A stretch of DNA of 64,000 nt from positions 238,995,475 through 239,059,474 of the forward strand of contig NC_066579.1 of the NCBI RefSeq assembly GCF_024323335.1, read 5' to 3'. The position numbers and the translations under genes are program-made. The DNA comes from Lathyrus oleraceus (Eukaryota > Streptophyta > Magnoliopsida > Fabales > Fabaceae). This document shows, in pieces, positions 13,208 to 22,707 of this stretch (position 1 is its first letter; the number at the start of each line of letters is the position of its first letter). The notes beneath the pieces were generated by a model, which saw only the letters and a list, made by a program, of their open reading frames with translations, ran no database searches and was not told the DNA's origin.

Positions 13208-13879
13208 GGCTCTTAAATTCATTTCCACACCGATTCAAAATTTGGCCAAAAAAAGAAATGTTGTGAATGGGTGCATGGGCATGTAATTAGGCCTCAACAA
13301 TAATGCAATCCACTTCCAATTCATGTAAAAATGTTGCTGAAGTCATTACCTGGAAGCATGCAAATGTGTCTAGCAAATGAGTTCAAATGTTTCCAAATAG
13401 GGCCATGCAAAGTAACCATGCGCAAGTCCCTCAATTTTGATCAAAATGCAATGTTCTTGGACTCTTTAGAAATCTATCATCAAGGGGAACAACTTTTATG
13501 TTGGGACTTTTTCCATTTGAAGCATGGATCATGATGAATTTTGGTGTTGAAGTTGGACGAATCAAACATACTTGAAAATTTTCTAAGTTAAAAGTCAAAT
13601 GACCCCTTTCCACCTTGAATAACGTTTACTATGGGCATCAAATGACTTTGGTTCCTTCTTCAAAGTTGTATCTATTTCAATTATATTCAATTTGGTCACA
13701 AAATTTACACCATTTGAATCTTGCATGATGAGGTTATGGATTTTAGAAGCTGAGGAAAATTGCATGTTCAATGATGAGAACCCAAATGGACCTATAATGT
13801 TTCCTCTTGGCACATGCCCTTGCAAGTATAATTTTACATTTATCAAATAAGAAAAGTTGTATAAGACATATTTAATTTG

Positions 13880-13884
13880 ATCAT
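13880..13884. repeat. Target-site duplication ATCAT of element C (left copy)
   Basis: ATCAT precedes TGTTAG at 13885. Identical copies follow the first LTR (15372-15376) and the last LTR (24173-24177). The triple occurrence is explained by the flank duplication described at 15372-15907. Confidence 0.85.
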
Positions 13885-14119
13885 TGTTAGATGCCCAAAA
13901 GTGCTTATTTGAGCTATCAAATATGGGCATCTTTCACTCCTTTTTGTCGTTAAAGTGTTCGAAACCACCTTTGCTTTTGATGATTTGCAATACAATGTTA
14001 AATGATCTTGATACCTTTAATTTGTGTGTTATTGTGCAGAAATTAGGCATGAAAGAATAGAAAACAAAGACACAAGAAAGTTGGAAAAGGAACCAAGAAA
14101 GGAAGCATTCATCAGCATG

Positions 14120-14500
14120 CTCGCTAGGCGAGTGTTGTAGCGAAGTGCTCGCTAGGCGAGCACCCAGCGAGTTGCTAGCAAACATCCCCAGAATTTTACA
14201 GTAGCAAAGTCAGCAAACTCGCTGTGGCAAAGGTAGTAGTGAACGCTCCTAGACTTGGGCAAATTCACAGCCAGCACTTACTCGCTAGGCGAGCCACTAG
14301 CGAGCTCCCAGCGAGCAATTCCAGTAGCAAAACCACTAAAACTCGCTGGAGCGAAGGAGGAAGCATAGGCTTCGTCTAGCGAAGGTTTCTTCGCCTAGCG
14401 AACACATGAAGCTGGGCTTGGAAGATTCTTCTAGTGCAGGTGCCTGAGGTGGCCTATTTTGGGGCTCGCTAGGCGAACCATTCTACTCGCCTAGCGAGCA
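14120..14500 (+). repeat. Cluster of TCGCTAGGCGA hairpin motifs (first LTR of C)
   Basis: The motif is a 4-5 bp stem (CTCGC/GCGAG) around the triplet TAG. It occurs near 14124, 14152, 14280 and 14464, and in the opposite orientation (TCGCCTAGCGA) near 14390 and 14486, with further half-sites AGCGAG/AGCGAA between. The 3' LTR has the same cluster at about 22940-23300. Confidence 0.8.
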
Positions 14501-14521
14501 TGACAGCTCAGACAGCAGTAC

Positions 14522-14527
14522 TATAAG
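14522..14527 (+). promoter_or_regulatory. Candidate TATA box, first LTR of element C
   Basis: TATAAG in 'gtactataagtagcagg', directly downstream of the hairpin cluster and conserved in the 3' LTR at 23317-23322. It lies roughly 0.85 kb before the LTR end, leaving room for R and U5. Confidence 0.5.
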
Positions 14528-15371
14528 TAGCAGGAGCTACTTTTTGGAAAGGATAACTTTTAGACTTAGATATTTTCTGCATTTTCTTGGGATCATATTT
14601 TGTAACCTAGAAACCCATTTTTCATATTTTCTTCATCTCTTAACAATATTCTACAAAAATAAGGTGGATTCCCATCCAATCTCGATTCTTCGACTCGGAT
14701 GTTGATCAACCTTCAACCGAAACTTGTTGTACAAGCTACCATGAAAATGAGTAGCTAAATCCTTCATTTTGTCAAGGTTAGATGTAGATGATCATAAGCT
14801 TTGTGTGTATATGGGATGATCTTCATTTGTAAACTCTTTAATGATGAATATATGGTGAAAACTTTGTTTTATTGATAACTCTTTGTGTTGGTTTATGATC
14901 GAGAGATGTTTACCAACTCTTTACCTAGGTTTTCATCCAATCTTGTTTGTTAGCTAGAGATAGTAATGAATGATTTTGTTCACCATAAAGTTGAACCAAA
15001 AAGTTGTCATAGATTGTGTGAGAGATCAACAATGGATCAAAATGGGAAAACCCATAATGTGTGTTAGAGATAAACACATTGGGAGGACTTTGTGAAATAG
15101 TTTATCATCTAAAGGAGTTTATGTGTTTTGTTGATCGAACATATGCATGCAAAGTGATCGTCGAACCCTAACTTTGACAATCTTTCTCAAATAGAAAAAC
15201 CAAAACTTTTACCGCATTTTCTTACACTTTTATGCAAGCTACCGTTACTAAAACCAAAACCCCCCTTGTTACTACGAGTTAAGAATTAAAACAACTGTTG
15301 AACGGCGGCGATATCTCACAATCTCTATGGAGACGATAACAAAAACTCGACATACCAACCCTACACCAACA

Positions 15372-15907
15372 ATCATGAAACTTGGATGACCTTCATATCT
15401 TAAAAATGGAGTAGGTTATGGTTCTTGGAAGTTGACCTCCTATCTAAGGCACAAACAAAATGACCTATAATATTTCACCATAAAAAATGACTTTCCAAGC
15501 AAAGTTAGCTCTTGATGCCAACATTAAATTTGTTTGGAATGTCATATGGAGTAACGTTTCTCTTGGAAGCATTTTCATATGACAAAAGGTGTAGGAGATA
15601 GGGTCTAGGGAACCCTAGATTTGACCAGTTGACTTTCTCTAGTCAACCTCATTGAACCAACTTGAAAACTTGAAGTTCCTTTGATATTTGGGGCTCATGG
15701 AGAATCATATATGCTTACGTTGGTGTAAAATGGAGTATACCTTGATATCTTTGACCAATTATTGAAGAAACTTGTTGAGGAAGGCACACAAGATACCTAG
15801 ATGAATTAGGGCTTCCTTGACAAAGAAGCCTCAAATTCTTGGTGAATTCTTGATCAAAATAACAAATTAAGAACATTGGAATCCATATATGATGCTTTAA
15901 ACCGATG
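15372..15907. repeat. Duplicated host flank (copy of 24173-24707)
   Basis: Starts with the target duplication ATCAT and continues for 536 bp nearly identically to 24173-24707, with one single-base indel near 15815 and very few other differences. This is sequence of the element D LTR. It ends abruptly after 'aaaccgatg' at 15907, where a fragment of the C LTR begins. Confidence 0.9.
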
Positions 15908-16032
15908 ACTAAAACCAAAACCCCCCTTGTTACTACGAGTTAAGAATTAAAACAACTGTCGAACGGCGGCCATATCTCACAATCCCTGTGGAGACGATAA
16001 CAAAAACCCGACATACCAACCCTACACCAACA
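15908..16032 (+). repeat. Last 125 bp of the original 5' LTR of element C
   Basis: Begins 'actaaaacc' mid-LTR and ends CCAACA three bases before the primer site, so it is the true 5' LTR end. At four or more positions (for example gTCg, cggCC, CcctG) it differs from both complete LTRs, which agree with each other there. Confidence 0.85.
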
Positions 16033-16035
16033 AAA

Positions 16036-16053
16036 TGGCGCCGTTGCCGGGGA
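16036..16053 (+). other. Primer-binding site of element C
   Basis: TGGCGCCGTTGCCGGGGA, three bases after the LTR end. This site is typical of Athila-type elements and is usually assigned to tRNA-Asp. That tRNA assignment is from memory. Confidence 0.8.
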
Positions 16054-16160
16054 TTGTGAATTGATATTGCGAGCATCGCAATAGTTGCTTAATTTTTAGC
16101 TTTCGAATTTTTGACTTGTGCTTGTTAATCTGTTTGGTTTAAGTGTGCAGCTATCGTTTT

Positions 16161-17177
16161 ATGCGAGGGCAGGTTCCTGAGGACCAACTTCTTTTTGATC
16201 CCGAGATCGAAAGAACCGCAAGGAGATTGAATAGCAGAACGAGACGAAGGAGGCAACAAGCTAGACAACGACAAGAGCAAGGAGAAAGTTCTTCTACAAT
16301 ACATCCACCACCTTTCATACCTATCATGGATCAACCACCACAACCACCGCCCATCTCCACACCATGTGTCAACAGTCCAAGGAATACAGCTCAATTTTCC
16401 AACCACACGGGAAGGCAAGCCGAGATGAAGACGGGAACTCTTAATTTGCTATATGGAAGTCCATTCACCGGAATGGACCATGAAGACCCCTTTGCTTTTC
16501 TCACCAAATTTTACGAGATAGCATTGGCGGCCGGAGTTGACCAAGCTCAAGAGCTACCGTTGTTTAAGAGACTATTTCCTCATGCTTTGCTCGGCAAAGC
16601 CAAAGATTGGTACTTGGATCAAACACCTGCAGTCATGACGGATTGGAACGTGTTGGAAGAGAAGTTCATTGAAAGATTTTTCTCCCACAACCGGTTCATG
16701 GAATCCAAGACGGCTATCTCCGTGTTTTCGCAAGGAACCAATGAATCATTGAATGAGGCATGGGAAAGATTTAAATCCATGCTTCGGAAGTGCAAAGGGC
16801 ATGGTTTTGACGAATTGACGCAAATCCACATTTTCAAGAATGGCCTCCAACCGAATTGCAAGACTTTGTTGGATGCTACCTCGGGTGGTTCTTTATTGTC
16901 TAAAAGCATCGAAGAAGATACTGATATCATCAACAGAATGGCTCTAAATGACCTCCAAAGTCAAAGTAGAGGCAACTCTTTGAAGAAACCGGGAGTGCTT
17001 GAACTTGGGACGAACGATGCTATTCTTGCCCAAAACAAACTCATTTCACAACAAGTTGAACTCTTAACTCAACAAATAAAAGAGTTGAGAGAGCCTTTAA
17101 AAGCTAAACAAATAGCTTGTTATGAGCTTTGCAAAGGTGAGCATGACACCGGATTTTGTCCACCTCCCGGGTTCTAA
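16161..17177 (+). CDS. Element C Gag
   Basis: The first ATG of the frame (16161) gives a 338-residue Gag ending at TAA 17175-17177. An Arg-rich N-terminus (RRLNSRTRRRRQQ) and a proline-rich segment (PPFIPIMDQPPQPP) precede the gag core of about residues 100-260: DPFAFLTKFYEIA, LFPHALLGKAKDWY, WNVLEEKFIERFF, ESLNEAWERFKSMLRKC. The C-terminal part is a predicted coiled coil (QQVELLTQQIKELREPLKAKQ), then CYELCKGEHDTGFC. That Cys/His cluster resembles a partial zinc knuckle. Athila Gag normally runs on into pol, so this TAA may be a premature stop: Gln- and Pro-rich sequence continues open after it. Confidence 0.8.
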   Translation: MRGQVPEDQLLFDPEIERTARRLNSRTRRRRQQARQRQEQGESSSTIHPPPFIPIMDQPPQPPPISTPCVNSPRNTAQFSNHTGRQAEMKTGTLNLLYGSPFTGMDHEDPFAFLTKFYEIALAAGVDQAQELPLFKRLFPHALLGKAKDWYLDQTPAVMTDWNVLEEKFIERFFSHNRFMESKTAISVFSQGTNESLNEAWERFKSMLRKCKGHGFDELTQIHIFKNGLQPNCKTLLDATSGGSLLSKSIEEDTDIINRMALNDLQSQSRGNSLKKPGVLELGTNDAILAQNKLISQQVELLTQQIKELREPLKAKQIACYELCKGEHDTGFCPPPGF

Positions 17178-18084
17178 GAAGTGAATGACATGGCGAACCA
17201 ACGAGACTACCAACCGAGGCAACAACCACAACAACCGTATCAACCACATCCTCCAAGTCAACAACAACACTTTCAAGGGAATCAAGGGTTCCAACCAAGG
17301 ACTAACTATTACCATAACCAAGGGTTATGGGGGTGGTTCTTCTAGCCGTCAAAACCCTCCCCAAAATCCTTACCAACCTCAACAACCGTCGGTCGTGACT
17401 TCAAAGTTGGAAGAGACATTGACATAATTTATGCAAATGTCGATGGCTAATCAAAAGAGCAACGATGTGGCAATCAAAAATCTCGAGACTCAAGTCGGAT
17501 AACTTGCTAAACAACTAGCGGAACAACAACCTGGTCCATCTTTTTCGGCGAACACGCAAACAAATCCTAAAGAGCATTGTAAAGCGATAACGACGAGAAG
17601 TGGAAGGGAGTTGATTAGTGAGAATAGAAAAAGAGATGGGAGTGAAAAAAGAGAGGAAGAAAAAAATGATGAGGAGAAAATAATAGAGGATAGTATTGAT
17701 GGTGAAGTTGGGGAGTGGAGTGAGAAAGAAGTTGAAAAGGACGAAAAAAATGGTGAAGTAGAAAACAAAGAAAGTGTGGAAGTCGAAAAGAATAATAGTG
17801 ATGAAGTGAAGGTGGAGCCAGTGAAAAAGAAAAGAGAGAGGAATTCTAGAGCTTCTAGAGGAAAGGAGGTAGTGAGCGTTACTCCAATCCAAAACCTTCC
17901 GTATCCACATGCTCCATCTAAGAGGGAGAATGAACGGTATTACGCCCGGTTCATGGATATATTCAAACAATTGAAAGTGAACATTCCGTTTGCCGAAGCA
18001 TTGGAGCAAATGCCTAAGTATGCAAAATTCATGAAAGACATACTTACTAAAAAGTGGAGGTACATGGAACCAGAGAAAGTCTAG
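17178..18084 (+). pseudogene. Element C gag-pol linker (broken)
   Basis: After the gag stop the sequence is Gln/Pro/Asn-rich and changes frame at least once before 17610. From 17611 a 157-codon frame is strongly charged (EKREEEKNDEEKIIEDS...) with a Lys/Arg cluster (KKKRERNSRASRGK). It ends in the family-typical block NIPFAEALEQMPKYAKFMKDIL, which in Athila polyproteins precedes the protease. A TAG at 18082-18084 stops it. The frame then continues unchanged into the protease, so this is a single-codon interruption. Confidence 0.7.
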
Positions 18085-18900
18085 CTTGATGCACGATGTA
18101 GTGCCATCATTGAAAAAACTCTCCCAAGGAAGGAATCCGATCCGGGACGAGTCGCTTTACCGGTAACCATCGGAGACACCTACACGGGTAATGGCTTGAT
18201 TGACTTGGGATCTAGCATCAATTTAATTCCCCTATCCATAGTTAAAAGATTGGGAAATGTTGAAATCAAATCTACAAAGATGACTTTACAACTAGCTGAT
18301 AAGTCTACCACTTCACCATATGGAGTTGCTCAAGACATGTTAGTGAAAGTTGACAAATTCTTCTTCCCGGTTGATTTCATTGTTATTGATATGGAAGAGG
18401 ACGATGATGCTCCGCTTATTCTTGGCCGACCATTCATGAAAACCGCACACATGATGATTGACGTTGACAATGGTTTGATGAAAGTAAGGGTCCAAAATGA
18501 AGAGGTAGCCTTCCATCTTTTTGAAGCCAAAAAGCATCCTAATGAGAAGCATGATTCTTTCCGAATCGATGCCACCAAGGAGAAACTTGTGGAGGTCGCA
18601 AACCAGGTTCATGTTTCTAATCCTTCTGAAAGATCTCTTATCGAAGTCTACAAAGTTTCGACCAAAAATAAAGGAAAAGAGATGGAAGCCTTGTTGCATG
18701 AATTAGAGGCTTGTGGAGAACTTGTTTATCATGAAGAGACAAGCGAAGGCTTGGATATGACAAAGAAAGTGGAGGAGCCAAAACTAGAGCCACATTTGAA
18801 GTATGTGTTCCTTGGTGATAACTGTACTAAACCGGTGATCATTAGAAATACTTTGTCCACAAGAGAGGAGAATCAATTGATGCGAGTGCTGAAAAAGAAG
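18085..18900 (+). pseudogene. Element C aspartic protease
   Basis: Same frame as the preceding linker. TLPRKESDPGRVALPVTIGD leads into the active-site motif LIDLGSSINLIP, the DLG form usual in Athila. This is followed by the hydrophobic flap region and PLILGRPFMKTAHMMIDVDNG. The fold appears complete, but no independent start codon precedes the catalytic Asp, because the ATG-less frame begins at 18085 after a stop. Expression would need readthrough. Residues after LFEAKKHP are a variable charged linker. Confidence 0.75.
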
Positions 18901-19170
18901 GACGTTGTCAAACTAGTAAAGGTCGGGATGAATTGTTCTATCTCTGATGGTGAATGGGTGAGCATTGTGCAAATAGTTCCGAAAAAGGATGGTATCAGAT
19001 TTTATCGAAGGTTCATCAAGAACCTCTTGAAGACAACAAAGCCCTTGAGGAAGTTGCTTAACAAAGTGGATCGCGGAAGCTGCGCAATTTCCTTGGATGC
19101 TCCTTTGTGAGCATCGAACCGTCGAGCTTATCCGACGTTAAACAAGCGCTTGTTGGGAGGCACCCCAACA
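18901..19170 (+). pseudogene. Element C pol remnant: RT entry fused to connection, RT core and integrase deleted
   Basis: The frame reads SDGEWVSIVQIVPKKDG, the opening of the RT fingers. It jumps at once to FYRRFIKNLLKTTKPLRKLLNK, which normally lies several hundred residues later in the thumb/connection. After CAISLDAPL the frame ends (19110). In another frame 19095-19170 resembles the tail that follows integrase in Athila elements (SLSDVKQALVGRHPN). RT palm, RNase H and integrase are therefore missing through at least two deletions. The element could not copy itself alone. Confidence 0.75.
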
Positions 19171-19264
19171 TTGTAAGTATTTACAGTTTTATGTTGTATG
19201 GTGTTGGTGTTCAATTTGAAGAACCTTGCTGAAATGTGCTTTGCATGCTGTTTTGAAAAAACAA

Positions 19265-19345
19265 AATACTGTCATGCTCGCTAGCTACTCGCTAGGCGAA
19301 AGCAGTAGCGAGCTGATTCGCTAGCTGCTCGCTAGGCGAAGCAGT
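19265..19345 (+). repeat. TCGCTAGGCGA hairpin cluster, internal leader (part 1)
   Basis: Two tandem pairs of the form 'TCGCTAGCTxCTCGCTAGGCGAAxGCAGTAGCGAGC' style half-sites lie upstream of the leader of the 3' ORF. The same words occur in the LTR of this element. Confidence 0.75.
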
Positions 19346-19389
19346 AGCGAGCGCTGCGTGGCAGAACCCATTTAATTTTCAGCAGGCCA

Positions 19390-19535
19390 CTCTTTTGGGC
19401 CCAAAAACCATTTTTAAGTGTTGTAGTCTGAACCAGAACTCACAATCACTCTATCACTTTTCATCTCACACAAACCCTAACATTGCATTGCAAACCTAAC
19501 CGTGCATTTCAAATTCAATCAATCTCTCAAATCAG
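19390..19535 (+). promoter_or_regulatory. Putative internal promoter and 5' leader exon of the 3' ORF
   Basis: Contains TTTTGGGCCCAAAA (19393-19406, a TGGGCC-type plant promoter word and perfect palindrome) and a telobox AAACCCTAA (19472-19480). It also has a C/T- and A-rich stretch like a plant 5' UTR, ending ATCAG|GTTTGC, an acceptable 5' splice site at 19535/19536. Reading these together as a promoter plus leader exon is inference. Confidence 0.45.
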
Positions 19536-19958
19536 GTTTGCCCTTTCTCCACTACTTTATGTTTCCAATTTGTAAAATTCTGAAGTATGTCACATTTAGG
19601 GTAAATTTGGGAGAGTGGGTGTCATTAGGTTTTGCATGTGGGTTTAGAATTGCATGTATCTTAGAACGATTCTTTGCATGATAAATCATTTTGTTTCTGA
19701 AATGGGGACCATTGGACTTAGGGTTTCCTGAATTTGGTTGTTAAACAATGCAGAACCCAGAACCCGTAACATTCGCTAGCATCTCGCTAAGCGAATCAGT
19801 GGCGAGCATTCGCTGCCACTTCGCTAGGCGAACCTGTAGCGAAGCTTCACTAGGTCCTCGCTAGGCGAAGCAGCAGCGACCATGACAGTAGTTGGTTTTT
19901 CTGTTTTGCTCTCTAATTTGTTTTGTGGTTGTGCTGTTTCTTTTCTATGTCTTTACAG
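19536..19958 (+). other. Putative 423-bp leader intron before the 3' ORF
   Basis: Starts GTTTGC after ATCAG and ends with a strong polypyrimidine tract and acceptor (gctgtttcttttctatg, then tctttacag) at 19957-19958. The ATG follows with no gap. It contains a second TCGCTAGGCGA-type cluster (19775-19878). Plant env-class retroelements have been reported to splice transcripts for the ORF in this position. An alternative is that only the acceptor is used, from a donor in the LTR leader. Confidence 0.5.
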
Positions 19959-20528
19959 ATGGCATCCAGGTCGAGCACTTCTAAAAAGAGAAAGGTCAGG
20001 AGCACTTCCCGTACTGTGCCCATTCAGTTCGACACCGACAAATTCGTCGAGGCAAAGCAAGCCACTCGCTATGTGGCTTTGGAAAAGAGAAAAAATTTGC
20101 CAGAGAAAAGGTTTATAATCAACCCCGAAGGCGACTACCGTACATTTGCTGGGTTGATTCATAGCAAGAAGTGGGACCGGTTGATATCTCCCCTTGAGAA
20201 CTATGACATCGATATAGTGTGTGAGTTCTACGCGAATGCACTACCTAACGATGACGAGCCATTCACATGGACGACAAGAGTGTTCGGCCGTCTGGTTGCT
20301 TTCGATCGGGATGCAATCAACCGTGTGCTGGGTGAGCCGCTCCATCTGGGGGCAAATGAGAAGGACACATACCATAGGGATTTGAGGCTTCACCGGGATA
20401 CCGATTCTATTTCTGCAACCCTATTATTTGAAGGGAAATCAATTGAGTTGAACCCATCTGGGGTTCCTATGAGATACCATAGGGAGGACATGATTCCCTT
20501 GGCCAACTCATCCTTATGTTGGTTCTGA
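19959..20528 (+). CDS. Element C 3' ('env-position') ORF, first part: NLS plus plant 'putative transposon protein' domain
   Basis: 189 residues from the ATG that abuts the splice acceptor. Residues 8-14 (SKKRKVR) closely resemble a classical monopartite nuclear-localisation signal. Residues about 45-130 match the plant-specific 'putative plant transposon protein' family as I recall it: KRFIINPEGDYRTFAGL, KKWDRLISP, VCEFYANAL, VAFDRDAINRVLGEPL. No signal peptide or membrane segment is visible, which argues against an envelope role for this protein. The frame ends at TGA 20526-20528, but coding similarity continues in another frame, so the gene is probably truncated by a small indel. The real function of this family is unknown. 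Confidence 0.7.
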   Translation: MASRSSTSKKRKVRSTSRTVPIQFDTDKFVEAKQATRYVALEKRKNLPEKRFIINPEGDYRTFAGLIHSKKWDRLISPLENYDIDIVCEFYANALPNDDEPFTWTTRVFGRLVAFDRDAINRVLGEPLHLGANEKDTYHRDLRLHRDTDSISATLLFEGKSIELNPSGVPMRYHREDMIPLANSSLCWF

Positions 20529-21226
20529 CAAATATAAAACCCAAGACCCACACTTCAACCGTGCCGATCCCAGTGGCACACTTGGTTCACTACATTCTCA
20601 CGAATATTCAGATTGATGTGGCGAGGATAATTGCTTTAGAGATGAAGTCTGTGGTTGAGAGCGGGCTAAAGTAGGGGGCATGAGTTAACTGTCCCCTTGC
20701 TTTCCCGTGTCTCATCATGGCTTTGTGCCAACATTCGAGGGTGAAGCTACCCTCCCGGAGTCAAGTGAGGATCCCGCCAACCATCGACGACAGATATGTG
20801 GCCAAGTATTGCAAACCGAAGAACTTCAGGAGTAGTTCAACTGCTGATGTTACCAGGGCTTCTGATGGTCCTGGTACTTTTGCTCAGGGATCCGATCCTT
20901 TCCAGCAGGTTGTCTGCAACTATAATTGGGATTGGATGGCGGCAACTCAGCGCGTCATGCTTGATATTCACGATTCTATGCAGTTGTTACAGTTGCAGGT
21001 GCGTGACCCTTCCGGAGAGCATCCGATGATGACGCGTGAGCAGTTCCTGCAGCACGCTAGCTGGCCTGTGGACAGGCCTATTTTCGGAGAGGGGGTGGGT
21101 GCCGGTGCATCTGGTGCTGATACTTCTGGTGGTGCTGAGGATGGTAATGACGACGATGATGATAGTGATGATGGTACCGGTTCTGAGGCCGGTAGTGATG
21201 AGAATTATGAGTCCTATGAGGGCTAA
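20529..21226 (+). pseudogene. Element C 3' ORF, continuation in other frames
   Basis: After a shift near 20510-20530 the reading continues (VLTNIKPKTHTSTVPIPVA, HYILTNIQIDVARIIALEM) to a TAG near 20672. From about 20717 a 169-codon frame completes the protein: VRIPPTIDDRYVAKYCKPK, WDWMAATQRVMLDIHDSMQLLQLQV, then a strongly acidic tail (about 21140-21220, runs of Asp plus Ser/Gly). With the basic N-terminus, the whole would be a charged, probably soluble protein. At least two disabling changes are visible. Confidence 0.65.
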
Positions 21227-22696
21227 GTTTGTTTTATTTCATTGTATTTTTAGATTTGTAGTATTTTGGTTTTGGTTATGTACTTTTGGGGTGTTTTGTC
21301 CCCCACGCACATTTTATAATTTTTAAGTAATAGTTATTGTTTATGTTTTAAATTTTTGTGTTTAGTTTGGATTTCTTTTGTTTTAATAAATTTTTGGTTG
21401 TTGAGTGTCAAACCTTCTAGATTGGTTGCTCCTCAAAGAAGTATCCAATGAAGGTGCATCCGAGCTTGGATGGTAATGATAAAAATAAACAAGCGAATAA
21501 TGCTAAGGTACATGGTTACCTCCGGTTAGAATTTTAGAATGCATTAAGAACTTTACTCTTTTCGTAATTGAATATTGTTCTTTTTGCAACATAATTGAAT
21601 GAATGATTCATCTAGGACTTAAAACCACAAATTGTGAGGAAACCTCCATTGTACACTTAAATGCTGGATTCTAATAAACCTTGTTGATTCATTTGATTCA
21701 TGCTTGGTCTTTTATTATTGTGAATTTGTGGAAGCAATTAGAAATGATCAAGGCGTTTGTTTTCTTTCGAGCACAACCAGTTCCAAATACAACTTACCCG
21801 TGAGCAGAGAGAGTATTCGTTAACCCCTTTGAGCTTAAATAGTTGAATCTCTGCTTGAAATAAGGAGAGATGTCAAAATCTTTTTTCTTGAAACCTGGAA
21901 ATTTTTTATAATTGTTCTTTTGCCGTAAAAAATCAAGAGCATTCACTTAGGGTGAGTAAAAGATAAGTTAGGGAGAACAAAAATGAGAATCGGTAAGTGC
22001 CACAACTCTTGAATAACCGAGCAAGCATTGAAAAAAAAATTAGAAAAGAGAAACATTTGTTTTGTGAATACAATGTGAAAAGAAAAGAAAAAAAAATAGA
22101 GAAAATGAAAATGAATGCTTGCTTGGAAGAAAAATAGTAGAAAAAAAATTGAGTTGTGAAATAAGAGTTGTGAAGGTTTCAAATGAGAAACAAAGGGAAC
22201 GAAGTTGAGATGTGTGAATAGTGTACAGTGAATGTCTCTTTTGCATCGGCAATTTCGTTTTCAATGGCCTTAGAAATGACCCTTGTTTGTAAACCTAACC
22301 AAGCTACAACCGGAAAAGTCCTTAATGATCTTCGTGCTTCCGCATTTTTATTTATAATTGTTAGACATTGTATGAATTGAATTGTCTTTTGCATCGTTTG
22401 TTGGAGAGAGAGATTATCCCCGCGGTTGCAAACGCGTAATTTCTTCAATCCTTATTCGAAGAGGAGAGATAGGGTGATTCATTCAAGATAATATTGTTGT
22501 GGATTGTTACATGTTTTACATTGCTATAAAGTTTTAGTTCTTGTGTATTATGTTATTCTAACCATTAGGAACTTGTTCCTGGTTGATTTTCTTGTGTTTG
22601 AGCCGTTTTATCCGATTTCGGAGAAACCTTTTTCTTCAAGCAAATCCTCTTGTCCTTCAAGAGGCATACTTTGCTTGAGGACAAGCAAGAATCTAG
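21227..22696 (+). other. 3' untranslated region of element C
   Basis: About 1.5 kb without a credible reading frame: T-rich at 21230-21400 and purine-rich at 22000-22160. No tandem repeat or RNA gene recognised. Confidence 0.6.
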
Positions 22697-22707
22697 TTGG
22701 GGAGAGT
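22697..22707 (+). other. Polypurine tract of element C
   Basis: TTGGGGAGAGT immediately before the 3' LTR start TGTTAG at 22708. It would prime plus-strand DNA synthesis. Confidence 0.75.

Larger units (their letters stand above)
9996..13884 (-). repeat. 5' LTR of element D, 3' portion
   Basis: Together with 24178-25006 this makes an LTR of about 4.7 kb split by element C. On the minus strand it ends ...AAATCA at 9996. Its last 350 bp hold blocks also found in the A and B LTRs: 'ggtgctaacaccttccct' (near 10185-10205), 'gcggtggcgactc' (near 10065), and an inverted CTACG/CGTAG pair near 10340-10390. Bases 12040-12480 are very AT-rich. Open frames inside are short and unrelated to known proteins. 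No gene is present. Confidence 0.8.
13885..15371 (+). repeat. First LTR of element C (mosaic, solo-like)
   Basis: 1487 bp, TGTTAG...CCAACA, flanked on both sides by ATCAT. Its first ~400 bp differ from the 3' LTR at many positions, including a 29-bp insertion near 14133. The last ~1 kb is almost identical to the 3' LTR. The LTR contains several hairpin motifs TCGCTAGGCGA between 14120 and 14500, just upstream of a TATA-like site. Confidence 0.85.

Noticed and set aside
19923..19958. Extended start of the element C 3' ORF (MWLCCFFSMSLQ...) as a signal peptide
   Set aside because: The hydrophobic stretch is the translation of the polypyrimidine tract of a splice acceptor. The ATG at 19959 follows the AG directly.
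22000..22264. Phe-rich minus-strand frames suggesting membrane proteins
   Set aside because: They are the complement of an A/G-rich untranslated stretch. Composition alone produces the Phe/Leu runs.
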